A model generated the notes under the pieces. The model saw nothing but the letters and a program-made list of their open reading frames with translations. It was not told the DNA's origin and searched no databases. A stretch of 64,000 nt of DNA, from contig NW_019774436.1 in NCBI RefSeq assembly GCF_001039355.2, forward strand, positions 24,126 to 88,125. Direction: 5' to 3'. A program made the position numbers and the translations under genes. The DNA comes from Lingula anatina. Its lineage: Eukaryota > Brachiopoda > Lingulata > Lingulida > Lingulidae. This document shows positions 1 to 10,860 of this stretch, piece after piece (the stretch's first letter is position 1; the number at the start of each line of letters is the position of its first letter).

Positions 1-2271
1 GACAAGATGCAGATTTTCTACTTAAGATGAAAATCATCCGATTGGAGAAAAACAATTGAAAAAAATGTTAAAAGGACCTATTTATTGAGCATGGGTGCAT
101 TTTTATTTTATTTATTAATTTTTGTTATTACTATTATTTGTTTTTTGAAAATCTCGTTTGGTATATGGCACTGAAATGTATGTGCATGTCATGTCCCTGT
201 AGCAGCTTTTTACCTACATTTTACTTAATTTTTATATTATTTATATATTTTTATTTTATGTATTTATTTAATTATTTATTTATTATTATTTTTTTTATTT
301 TTGATGTTGTTGTTGAAGTTATGCATTTTAGGGGGCAGGGTTAATTTCCACCAAATGGTATTCTCTTATGGTTATTAAGATTGGTGGTGATAGTGCTATT
401 AAACATTGTAATGAGTGTGTAATATTGATTTTTTTTCCACTGGTGTAGGAAACGCTGCAAAAAGGAAATTTTGTTACTTATTACTTCAAGAAATTTTTAG
501 GATAATGTAATACACTTCGAATAGGAAATACGATATAATTGGATTTTCTTGGAAGTTGTGCCATTTTTGTGTGCGAATTTTTGTTTAGGGTGGTGTTTTT
601 CTATTCTTGTTACTTTTTCTGTATGAGCATGTTACCCATATTACATAATTAAAAAATTGTTGGTAATGTTGTTGTTATCTAATTTACATTATTACACTGC
701 ATGAATGTATTCATGTTACCTGCAGTACGTAATTAAGTAAGGCAATTACTATACTGTTTAGAACATTTTAAATTGACAACTGTTGTGCACTGGTATCAGT
801 GTTCTGTTTACTGTTTTACATCTTTACTTCCTTGTTACATAGAGTAGTGGATTTTACGATTGTCTATAGCGGAAATTATTTTCTGTAATTTGGTATTATG
901 TATGTTTTTCTGGAGTAATCGTGAATTTGTTTAAATGAATGTGAAAAATTTGGATCAAGTTAGGCATGTTTCAATAGACATTTTCTTGTTACATTGTCGC
1001 ATTACGACTAGTGAGTAAGCAACTGAACTATTGAGGATAGAATTGTCAGTACGTAATAAAATTTTGTTTGATAAATAGCTAGGTATGATAAATGCGTAAA
1101 TTTTATTTTGACATGTTTAGATAATATCATATGTTTTTAATATAGATGATAGATCTGATACAGTTAAGTTTATGTGAAAAAAAAAAACGTTGGTCTACAT
1201 TGATCACAGGGTGTGATTGTACTGGGTTAGGAAATTATTGTATCGCATACGTAAAGTTTTGGGCTTGGACAAAATATACGTATAATTCGTGTCCGAGAGT
1301 AAAATTTATCTGAACATCTTGATATCAGCGGATAAGGGTCAGTGTATTATCTCCAAATAGATATAGTACACCCTGCAATTAGCTTCGTACACGGCACATA
1401 GGTACATGTGATTGATGTGGCCAAAGAGCTTACCATAGACAACCAACATATGTAACACCCAAGATGTTACTGAAACTATCCATGGAGGAGACAAAAATTC
1501 TTCTATTAGGCATTTGAGCTGTAGGAGTAAATCAAACAAGTGAAAAGATGGTCCACGAAGGAGATATTTGAAGTGGTTCCTATTGATGAGACATTACCTG
1601 CACCGTCTATTCGGACAATTGTAAATAGCAATGTGTTTCTAAAAAAGAAGTTTAGCTTTGTGTCTGGTCCCGAGGCTTACCTCTTACCCTGGGTATTCAA
1701 ATTTCTGATATATATTCGTACGTATAAGTATGAATTTGTTGAATAAAGTTTTTATGTGGTGTGGGTGGCTTTCTTACCCCCAACCATATTTTCTGTGTGC
1801 AGCATAAATTAATCAGACACAGGATTTATTCCATCATTTGTATAGTGTACTATTCAGTGCAGAGGTTTTCAAAGTCAGCTACGTGAATGTTAAGGAAGAT
1901 TGGGGGTAGTGAGATTAGTTAAAACACTTTCGACCTTAAGAAGTCGACTGAGAATGATGTAGGTGTAACAGGAAATGAAGTATGCTAGGAACTGTTGACT
2001 GCTTCCACTTTGTACAGGTAACAGTTGTCCTATATATAATACACCAATTCTCCCAACTAACCCTAATCTGTACTAGTCACATGGGAGTTTAAATTATCAT
2101 TCGTAAAACTTCCATTCCTGTCACACCGGGTTTAAAAATGACTCCAAGACATACCGACAGATGCAATATCATTGTTTTGCAAGTGTAATGATGTATGGTA
2201 CATAATTGCCGGGGAAAAAATACGCCTGATGTCAGGTGGAAGAATTTGCCGCGGGGCGGGGTAAAGTAGCA

Positions 2272-2273
<2 letters not shown>
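1..2273. other. AT-rich intergenic stretch, no supportable gene
   Basis: Open frames here are short and low in complexity. None has a splice-flanked, conserved-looking peptide. I see nothing further that I can name. Confidence 0.6.

Positions 2274-2313
<40 letters not shown>
2274..2313. repeat. (TA)n microsatellite
   Basis: A pure TA dinucleotide run of about 40 bp. It abuts a truncated MITE copy on its right side, so the microsatellite may mark the break where the left half of that element was lost. Confidence 0.95.
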
Positions 2314-2316
2314 CAA

Positions 2317-2419
2317 TTTTGTAGAAGGCGGGACGGACATTCAAGCCGGATTATCTGACAGCAATCTAGTGACACTTCCCGCGGGGATAGATCAATTTAA
2401 AATCTCTGGGAATTCAGCC
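2317..2419 (-). mobile_element. Truncated copy of Harbinger-like MITE family A
   Basis: This matches the first ~100 bp of the family seen at 3022-3249, 6570-6784, 47903-48117 and 54210-54416, in reverse orientation. It keeps the outer end (reverse strand GGCTGAATTCCCAGAG), followed on the plus strand by TAA at 2420-2422, the expected 3 bp target site. The other half is missing and is replaced by the TA microsatellite. Confidence 0.8.
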
Positions 2420-3021
2420 TAAGGGATTTGTCGTTAAATTGCCCTTTAGCTTAAACTGCTCTAACGCCTGGCATGCAAACTGTAGCTGCTAGGAGGTAAG
2501 TAATTATTGTTTAGTCTTAAAGCTGCAGTAGACGTGTCGGAAATGTAAGCTGCTTAATCCGAAGGCAAATTAATGAATCTTCGATGGGTCGGTTCAGCTG
2601 GATTGATTTGGGCGTGAGAATGGTGTCTAAAGTTAGCGGGGCCACTTAGCTTGGAACAAGTAGGTAACCCTCATTTTTCTTCTTTTCTTAATGTGGATTG
2701 TTGTAAGGTTCTGTAAACAATTATGTCCATATCATATGGTAAACAACGTTATCATCCAACGGTATCTGCCTCACATAGACCACAAAATTAGCACAGATTT
2801 TTAAAAAAATATATTTTCAAATAAAAAATTTAAAAAATATATTTGATGGGTTTTTCATGTACTGAAACCTGTTCAAGCGTAGGGTGCCAACTTGTCCTAG
2901 GGTCATTTTGCCGCGCCACGTGTGACGCTTGGTTGACTCAACTGACATAAGTATCGGCCTACTGTTGTGAAAATGAACCATACTACATTACACTTGCAAT
3001 ATAATCATGAACAATGACTTA

Positions 3022-3249
3022 AGTTGTATTCCCAGAGCTTTTAGATCGATCTAACCCCGCGGGGAGTCTCACTAGTTAAGGCCTACTGTCAGAGAATCCG
3101 GCTTAAATGTCCGTCCCGCCTACTACAAGCTGTAAGGGGGGGTAATTAACTTTTGTGATCGCCCGGCTGACAGTTATTTAGCGTTATTTAGTTACTTAGG
3201 GAGTTAGGTCGATCTAAAGTAGATCGATCTTATCTCTGGAAATGGGGTC
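3022..3249 (+). mobile_element. MITE family A, full-length copy
   Basis: A ~228 bp element flanked by TTA at 3019-3021 and 3250-3252. The ends form imperfect terminal inverted repeats: left TATTCCCAGAG then TTTAGATCGATCTA, right (reverse complement) CATTTCCAGAG then TAGATCGATCTA. A 3 bp TWA target site with inverted ends is what PIF/Harbinger elements leave. The copy is non-coding, so it would need a transposase supplied in trans. The superfamily is inferred from target site and ends only. Confidence 0.8.
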
Positions 3250-3602
3250 TTATGCTTACGTACGTAGCCTATTGTAGGGCCTACGTTGTAGGGGTCTATT
3301 TGTAATCGTGTTACACTATTTAAAAGTCAGGCGCTCGCCTTAAACCTACTTTAATTCTCAGTTGGCTCTATTAATAAGGACAGTGTCTTAACTGGATTCA
3401 CTAGATAGTGCCCCTTACCGTTCCTGCAGGTGACTCTGCATGAGAACTTAGCTCTCGCTATTAGGGGTATGAAGTCGGCCCACTGTACCACAGTGTAAAA
3501 AATATTTTGGTGAATTAATTAAGGAAGGTGTGTCACTATCTTTTGATAATACTCTGTAAATCTGGCAAGGCGGCCCACCTTTTTCAGTGTTTTCTCTTTT
3601 AG

Positions 3603-3718
3603 GTTCCGAACTGGCTAAACTAGGTGAACTGGATGATTTTCCTGTTATTCATGAAATGCTTCGATGTAGTCGCATGGAAAAGTTGGATCAACGGACTAGC
3701 ATTGTAGCGCTTAAATAA
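3603..3718 (+). CDS. Candidate terminal exon, unknown protein
   Basis: A pyrimidine-rich tract ending in AG (3588-3602) precedes an open stretch. In phase 1 it encodes 37 residues, beginning SELAKLGELDDFPVIHEML and ending SIVALK, then TAA at 3716-3718. The composition is protein-like (charged and hydrophobic alternation, no low complexity). I do not recognise it, and no convincing upstream exon is visible between 1 and 3600. It could be the last exon of a gene entering from the left, a pseudogene fragment, or chance. Confidence 0.3.
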
Positions 3719-4101
3719 CCAGCTCAAAGTTGTAGTGTAACAAACACGGATTGAGGGAATGTCCTTATGGCGTAAGACCTACAGAAAAAAGTCCCGTTTT
3801 CTGTGATTGCGAATCGACCTGCAAAACTTATTGTGTGTGATGAATGTGAATTTACACATGCGAGATTCGTAGCGTTTGATTGGCTGCTTCAGTCTCCCTC
3901 TAACAGTGATTGGTGGAAAAGATTGCGCATTAATCCGGCGTTAACAGCACAGGCAACGGAATGTCTCGTAGCTATTGTCTTTTAAGTGTTTATATTCACA
4001 CTTTCTATCTGCTGTTGTGTTATTTTAGCAACATTTAATTATGAAGAGGCAAATTGTAAGGCCAAAATCATGGACTCTCGAAGCTAAGCACCCTCTAACA
4101 C

Positions 4102-4189
4102 GGCTCCGTGGCGCAATGGATAGCGCGTCGGACTTCTAGAGTATAGAAAAGTAATTCGGAGGCTGTGGGTTCGAGTCCCACCGGAGTCG
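4102..4189 (+). tRNA. tRNA-Arg (anticodon TCT) with 15-nt intron
   Basis: The acceptor arm pairs GGCTCCG (4102-4108) with CGGAGTC (4182-4188), with G as discriminator at 4189. Box A TGGCGCAATGG and box B GGTTCGAGTCC are intact. The T stem GTGGG/CCCAC is perfect. The anticodon stem is TCGGA/TTCGG with wobble pairs, loop C-TTCTA-A, anticodon TCT at 4135-4137. The intron is 4139-4153, directly after position 37, the canonical eukaryotic tRNA intron site. A mature 73-nt tRNA would result. TTTTCGTTTTT follows as a Pol III terminator. It would decode AGA arginine codons. Confidence 0.93.
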
Positions 4190-5870
4190 GTTACATTTTC
4201 GTTTTTGTAGATATGGTTTCCTGTAAGTGGCAACCTGTCTATCAATCTAACGTAAAATTGAAATCAGCCCAGCAGGTATGGCTAGAACGGTGGTGAGTGC
4301 ATCTTCTCTTTCTAAGTTTTCACCCATCTGGAGGGATTAAAACATCTCGTTCAGGGAAAATATAAAATGTGGATCATTCATATTCTCTCTCATTTTCATA
4401 TTGGACATAAACTCCGACAGTGGAACTCAAGGCGAAGATTTGAGCAATGGGAATGTAATGTTACTGACATAATAGGCATCTCACCAGGTTCTGAATCAAA
4501 TTTGAACAGGTCCATCAGATGTGAATTGGACCAAAATGACGATCTTACATAACAAGTAGAGGAAAGTGCACTCGCTCAGACTGCCCTGGCATGCAACAAG
4601 ATCAAATGGTCTTGGAAAGACTTCATAATGCAAAGCTGAAGGTGTGAGGCTGAGGCAGACAGAAGTAAGAACAACATCAAAGAGAGGACAGACATTTTTT
4701 CCAAATCGAGGCATTGGCAAACTACCAAAAAGAATGGATATCACTAATGTTTGCTGTGCAGAGGGTTAATGCAGTACGTGCCTCCATGATCCCATACCAC
4801 AGAAATGAGAGAGAGAGATATCCTGTGTGCCGATATGTAATACATTTATTAGTACACAAGCATTGGAGCTTGATGATGTGTCACTATAAATAAAGTTAAT
4901 TTTGATTAGCTAACATGACTATTGTATCAAGAAAAGTTCCCTATGTAGGTTCAATGTAATTGTTGTTGCATATGTTTCAGTTAAGGATATTTTTTTTCAA
5001 GTATAACATAAAATGTTAATCAGAGGAGATCTGAGATTTTATCCAATTCAATTTTTCATTTATGACAATCAGTTAATACCAACAAATGCCTGGCTTATAT
5101 CATCATCATCATCATCATCATATTTCTGTTCTGTTTACTCTTGGGGCTTATACACCAGGTGTTCAGATTCTGTTTGTTGTGTTGCAAGTTCATAAGTAGC
5201 AAACTTTACTTGCAGGCCCATTTTGTTACACATTTCATACCCAAAACTGTGACAAATTATGCATTATTCTTTCCATTGCCTCCCCTTTCCAAACTACTAG
5301 TTCAAACACTCACCATCAAAGACAGATGCATTTGCTTTATTTGTTCATTTTTACTTTATTCACTTACTTTATAATACAGTTGCTAAGTGAATATAACTGT
5401 TTTTGACATTAAGTACAATCTCTTTTTGGTAAACTGTATGCTGCGCACAGACATGCAAAAAAAATTAATCAATGGCACTGACTAGTGAAGATATTTAATG
5501 AGATATGTATGAATTTCCACAACATTGTGTGAAATGTAAGCTTAGTGTTCAACCTTTTTACATTGAAATATATCCACTTCGTAAGGCATATTTTATATAT
5601 ATGGAAGTTTTTCTTTAGTTGGCTAGGATGTTTAAGTGCCCTCTTCTGTTATCAACGTGATTTTACATTTTCAAAATGTTACACCTCTCAAGCCACAAGT
5701 AAGCAACTTTTCACTCTGATGCATGCATTTTCATGCCCATGTTATTGAAAGTATGCTTTTGGTTTTGCTGTCATTCTGTTGCTTACTCTGACTGGTAGTA
5801 GTACATATTGTTTGGCTTTTTGTTAGCTTCACATAGTTTTACATTCATATAGCTTCATACAGTCTTCCAT
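4190..5870. other. Intergenic region with (ATC)n run
   Basis: After the tRNA there is no supportable gene until the SAMD15-like stop codon at 5871. An (ATC)7 run lies at 5100-5121. On the minus strand this is the 3' flank of the SAMD15-like gene. A reverse-strand AATAAA (plus TTTATT) at 5336-5341 is a possible, distant polyadenylation signal. Confidence 0.5.
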
Positions 5871-7727
5871 TCAGCTGTGTGGAAGAATAAGGCAATGGTT
5901 TGAAAGAGGAGGTTGCCACTTATAATCCTCAAAGTTCATCAGAAATCTCTTGTAAGTTAGTTCATCTGCTTTTTCACCTGTCTTGCTTTTTCTTTCCAAG
6001 TACATGCCTGTAGAACAAACAAAATTAGAAGACCAATGTATCTAGATGAATATTGTATTAAATGGATTAGGCAGTGTTTGATAAAACCCACAATTAAAAA
6101 GTAAATAAATCTGGTGACCTTTAAGCAAGTAAGCTGTTAACATTTTTCATTACCGTGGCAGTAGTAATTCATTTTAAAAGGCTTCTATGGAAAAAGTAAC
6201 TAATGTAACATGGGAAAGGGGCAGCATGTGTTCATTCTGTTAATTAACAGAGATTGAAACTTACCTAAAGTTTCTCTTGGAGGGAGGGATATGCTTCTAC
6301 TCCAGTTTGGATGTTCTATGGTTAATAATTGTCGAATACTTCCTGATATAAACTGAAAAGAAGAAATTTTTTATATAATTAGATATTATTAGGCAAAATG
6401 ATGGTGGATAATATCCCAAAAACAAATTTTGACAATTGCAAATACTTCCTGATATGAACAGGAAAGAAGTAATCATATAAGTGGAGATTCATAGGCAAAA
6501 TGGTAATGGGAAAAACTCCAAAATTAACATTTCCTGAACACCAGAAGTTTTACATGTCCACTTAACTAAGACCCCATTCCCAGAGATTAGATTGATCCAA
6601 ACTAGATCGACCTAACTCCCTGGGGGTTCACGCTAAATAGCTGTCAGCCGAGCGGGCATGAAAGTTAATTACCCACTTACAGCTTGTAGTAGGCGGGATG
6701 GACATTTAAGCCGGATTATCTGACAGTAATCTAGTGAGACTCCCCACGGGGATAGATCGATCTAAAATCTATGGGAATATGCCCTAAAATCACTGGATAT
6801 AGCCAAATTTTCTAAGTCAGATTTGGTTTACTGTAGGGCTGACATAAATTTCTTTTCCATCACTACATAACAGAGAATTCCTGTATTTCAAGATATTGTT
6901 GTAACTAAACAGATTTACTAAGAAAGGTTTACATTGCATTAATTGAGGTATGTACTTTTCAATGTTCATCCCCCCCTGCATCTTTCAAAATACTTCATAT
7001 ACCAGTTGTAAAAAAGGTGAGAGGAAGAGACAGGTAAATAGTTTTTTTTTCACTCCATCAGTAAAAAATTTACAATAACAATATATAGTGCCCAAAGTCA
7101 TATGTGATACTGGTAGCTTGAAAATACTGCATCATAATACTAAGTGTGCAGGAGTATACCTGTGTTTTCTCGGTCCGTGTACTTACTTTAATGTGTTCAA
7201 AATCTGTAATTCCAATCTTTGGCAATGCTGATGCAGATATCAGTATGAGTTTCTTACCGTCAATTAAATTTGACACAAAACAATCCTGTAATAAAACGAA
7301 GTTTGATTATTAAGTAAAATAAAATAAAATAGAATAAAAAAATTAATAAAAAGCGGATGTGAACTAATTTTTGGGGTGTGTGTGTGAAAGAGAGGGGAGG
7401 GAGAGATAGATCCTGTCAGGAACACTTTAATCGTTTTACAAAACCTTATTTAATTTAATCACTAACCCACCGGGTACTGTTCTCTTGCTTACAGCCTGCA
7501 GAAAGCTTCAAAATCGACCTCTCTGTACTTACTTTATACTGTGGAAATCCTAATTCCTCTATCCACTTTCCAACTTGTTCACATGTCCACTGCTGACAAC
7601 TAGGGATTCTTTCGTCCCTGAGATCTTCGTGGACAGAACGGGACGAACCTCTGCTCGACATATTTGCTTCGTTTCTAGGGGAGAATGACGTCATGAACAG
7701 GTGCTTGTATACGCTAGATGGCGCCAA
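5871..7727 (-). CDS. SAMD15: SAMD15-like SAM-domain protein, four exons
   Basis: Exons read 7727-7533, 7285-7187, 6352-6265 and 6007-5871 (stop TGA). Each join has GTAAGT donors and AG acceptors, and the phases agree (0, 0, 1). The product is 172 aa. The SAM domain occupies roughly residues 47-110. It opens with WTCEQVGKWIEELGFPQYK, followed in exon 2 by DGKKL and ITDFEHIK. Exon 3 carries RSISLP and exon 4 starts MYLERKS. This series, including the tail after the SAM helix bundle, is what I know from vertebrate SAMD15. SAM domains mediate protein-protein binding, and the family role is unclear. The N terminus is much shorter than in mammals. In-frame ATGs at residues 12 and 23 are alternative starts, and an upstream coding exon is not excluded. 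Confidence 0.75.
6335..6540. repeat. 106-bp tandem duplication over SAMD15 exon 3 acceptor
   Basis: AATACTTCCTGATAT begins at 6335 and again at 6441. Both copies run on through a diverged GGCAAAATG...CCAAAA segment. The first copy contains the start of SAMD15-like exon 3 (minus strand, acceptor at 6353-6354). In the second copy the acceptor AG reads TG, so it is probably not used. Confidence 0.75.
6570..6784 (-). mobile_element. MITE family A, full-length copy with perfect TAA target site
   Basis: A 215 bp copy in reverse orientation, inside what would be SAMD15 intron 2. It is flanked by TAA at 6567-6569 and TAA at 6785-6787. Its ends read GACCCCATTCCCAGAG and, on the other strand, GGGCATATTCCCATAG. 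This copy and the one at 54210 define the family boundaries best. Confidence 0.88.
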
Positions 7728-9845
7728 AGGTCGACGAGATGTTCAAGTCTGACAAAACTCAACGTGAATCTAAACAGCTCTATAAGTGCATAATTTCTGT
7801 AACATTGCTCTAAACTTTCTGAACAAACGAAGAAACAATCCTACAAATTACGTGATTCGTCACTAATATCACGAGAATAATCAAATAAATAGCTGCAAAG
7901 AAGTTGATAAGTGTTGATGAGTAGGCCTACTGTTAAAAATAAGAGTATTGAGCATCATTCCTACTTGGAATTTCACACAAAGATTGAAGGTAGCTGTATG
8001 TATGTTATCCTAGATAAAAATATAGATATCAGTCAAGTAGTAGTTTGTTGCCGACACGACAGAACTTTCACATAATATTAAATTTAAAGGTTTTAACTTG
8101 GACGATGATTTTATGATTGTCAAGGTTGTGTTAGGTGAGAAATTACACTGCTAAGATAAGAGGTGTGCAACATATGAGGCGATGTCGCACATGCTCTGCG
8201 ATGGTCATTTATTTCTTACTAACAAGTAACAGCCCAGATGGTCATGACCGTCTCTGGACAGCCAGTTGACAGCTGATAATGGATATTCTTTTAGTTTTTC
8301 ACCAGTTCAGTTTAGTAGGCCTACAGCTCAATACCCAGTAGGCTTCTGTACACTGTGTGAATAAACCGCATTTCATATCCAACGATGACTCTTCGTCTTT
8401 CTTACTTGTGGTCTGCTACAAGTTGATCTCTGCCAAACGTAACGGATGATGTGACGTTTTTCATAGATCAACTGCTATCTGACTGATCACGTTTATTTCT
8501 CTGGCTGAGTGATTTGGAGTTTACTACAAAATGTAGCACGGACATTCCAACACTCGTCGTGATTGACCAAACTTTCTCTGATGACAATAAAATTTTCTTT
8601 AGATACTATACACGAGATGAAGCAGAAAATATATGTTGTAAAGAAAGAGAGGTAAAAGCCAATTAAGACACGTACATTTACTACAGACTTTTATCAATTA
8701 AACCGAGACAGATTTTCGAAAGGTAATTAAGGTATGAATTCTTTAACACGGTTACTCAATCCTGTAACAACTGAAAATATTCTATTAAACTGGATAATAG
8801 TTAGTCAAGAAAAAAGACATTCATGGACTCGGAATGTATTATTATAACTCGGACTTAAAATAATTTACCAAACTTACACAAATAACTTGATTTATAATAC
8901 AAATGGAAGTTTCTGAAATTTAATTTGGCCATGAATTCACCAATAATGACGATGGGTGTTAGTTCTGTTGTTAATTTTAAAAGGGTGAAATATTCAAGAG
9001 ATTGCAATTTAAATGTTGCAAGGAATAGTAAACAATCTGAAGACTGAATTGATATTTATTTTGTAGCCTTTGCATGATTCACGCGTCCCGCAGTAAGGTC
9101 TTACCCATATAATTCAATTGCATGAACATTCGCCTAGAAAAAAATTGATCGTAAAGGAAATTTCTGGGTGTCGTGAAAGTTTTCAAAGACGTCACGTTTT
9201 CTCGAAAAATTGATACGAAATTAATATGGCAGGAGTACAAAGTAAGATATTTGAAAGCACTTGAAGCAGAAAAGATAACACTGCATTTCAGAAAAAAAAT
9301 TTTGTGGCGCATGCCCATTAAGTCTTGATAAGAAAAGCAAACTTCTTTCCATCATATGGTCATACATGTATTCTGAGGGCGTTAATTTATTTTAAAACTA
9401 TTTAAAATCGTGTAACATTATGTGTACACTCGCACGACAAACAATAACGACACGATTTGTTTCTTTTCTGCTAAAAATAGTGTCTTGCCTGTCGCTTTAT
9501 CAGTTTTTATCATTATGAAAGAATTAGTATGGCAATATAAATGACAAAGAACCTAAGCAATCTACGTGATAGATATGCGATCGATACCGCGAAATCAAAT
9601 CCCAGATTCAATTAAAATATTTTCATTGATGTGTTTGTTGTTATCATGCCAACGGACTAAAAATAATCTTTTCGTTGACATCGCACGGCAAGAAAAACTG
9701 CATTGCTGCTATCTTTTGTAACGGGCTACATCTTTGCAAACGGTGATATCTCTGTCTTGGGTGTACTTAAAATGGCGCCTAATTTTACATCATTTATTCA
9801 CTGTACAATGGGAGACAAAACTGGGTGTGTCCTTTTTACTGTGAT

Positions 9846-9848
<3 letters not shown>

Positions 9849-9892
<44 letters not shown>
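9849..9892. repeat. (TA)n microsatellite
   Basis: About 22 uninterrupted TA units. It accounts for the apparent Ile-Tyr peptide in overlapping frames. Confidence 0.95.
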
Positions 9893-9894
<2 letters not shown>

Positions 9895-10810
9895 TACCAA
9901 CAACCACAGAAGATGTCTCGGCCTGAAAATAATTGTCTCCTAAAGCTTCATGACCCATGGTAGAAGTCAATCTAAACACAATCAGCTCAATATTTTCGTT
10001 ATTCCGATCCTCCCTAGGGGAAATGTGATAGAGTGAAGAATAATTGGAGTATATTTCAGTCGAATCAAATGTGTGAAATTATTTCCTTTTTGAAATAATA
10101 TGTATTATCATGAAATGAGCCCCGAGCAAAGAATGACCTTTGCATAATGTTTAAATCTGAAATGTGACAAGCATGGTTCCAGACTTATTTGTCTGCTTTT
10201 TGCTTAGCGCATTTCAGAATTTTGTTATAATAGTTTCCTGCCGAAGGGCTGGGTGTCTCTGTTTACTGTGTTTACATGGCGCTGACGTAAGAGAAGGGAG
10301 CGTCGTGCAGAAATCCCGCTATAATGTACCAGGCAAGTGACGTAACGACTACAGATCCCTTTTCTCCCTGTTAGAACCACAAGTGATGGTTATCTGACGC
10401 ATTAGCATCGTTTACTTCGGTAAATTTGTACTGGTGCTTTTGTCTGACTGTCCAGTCACGCCTCCGCGTGTAGAAATTGGGAGTAAATTGATTCCATAAC
10501 AGACATCTGTAAATTGGACAGCTTCTTCTGGTAACAAGGGGGACTGGCACCACGCGCACATGTTCACACGAGTGAAAATAAAACAAGTTCTGAAGGCATC
10601 CATTTGACGGCAGTAGTTAACTAAAGTGAACTAGGTCCCCCAGTCAAGCAATGGGACACAAAAATTTGTTGTCTGCTTTTAGGTTTGTCGCCACCCCACT
10701 CCGTCCTTTTTCCTTTATGAAATATTGAGTGAAGATTTTTCTTTTAAGCTCTGGTTATTTCTATGCTGAAATACTGCAATTGATAAACTACAGGTAGCCC
10801 ATCAATGCAA

Positions 10811-10860
10811 CTCTGTCGAAGAGACTAACATTCTACTCTGTCGAAGAGACCAACATTCTA
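10811..10860. repeat. 25-bp unit in two tandem copies
   Basis: CTCTGTCGAAGAGACTAACA plus TTCTA is followed at once by a copy differing at one base (CTAAC versus CCAAC). The core TCTGTCGAAGAGA is partly self-complementary. No function is evident. Confidence 0.85.

Noticed and set aside
2089-2344. Two minus-strand frames rich in Ile-Tyr
   Set aside because: They are translations of the (TA)n microsatellite.
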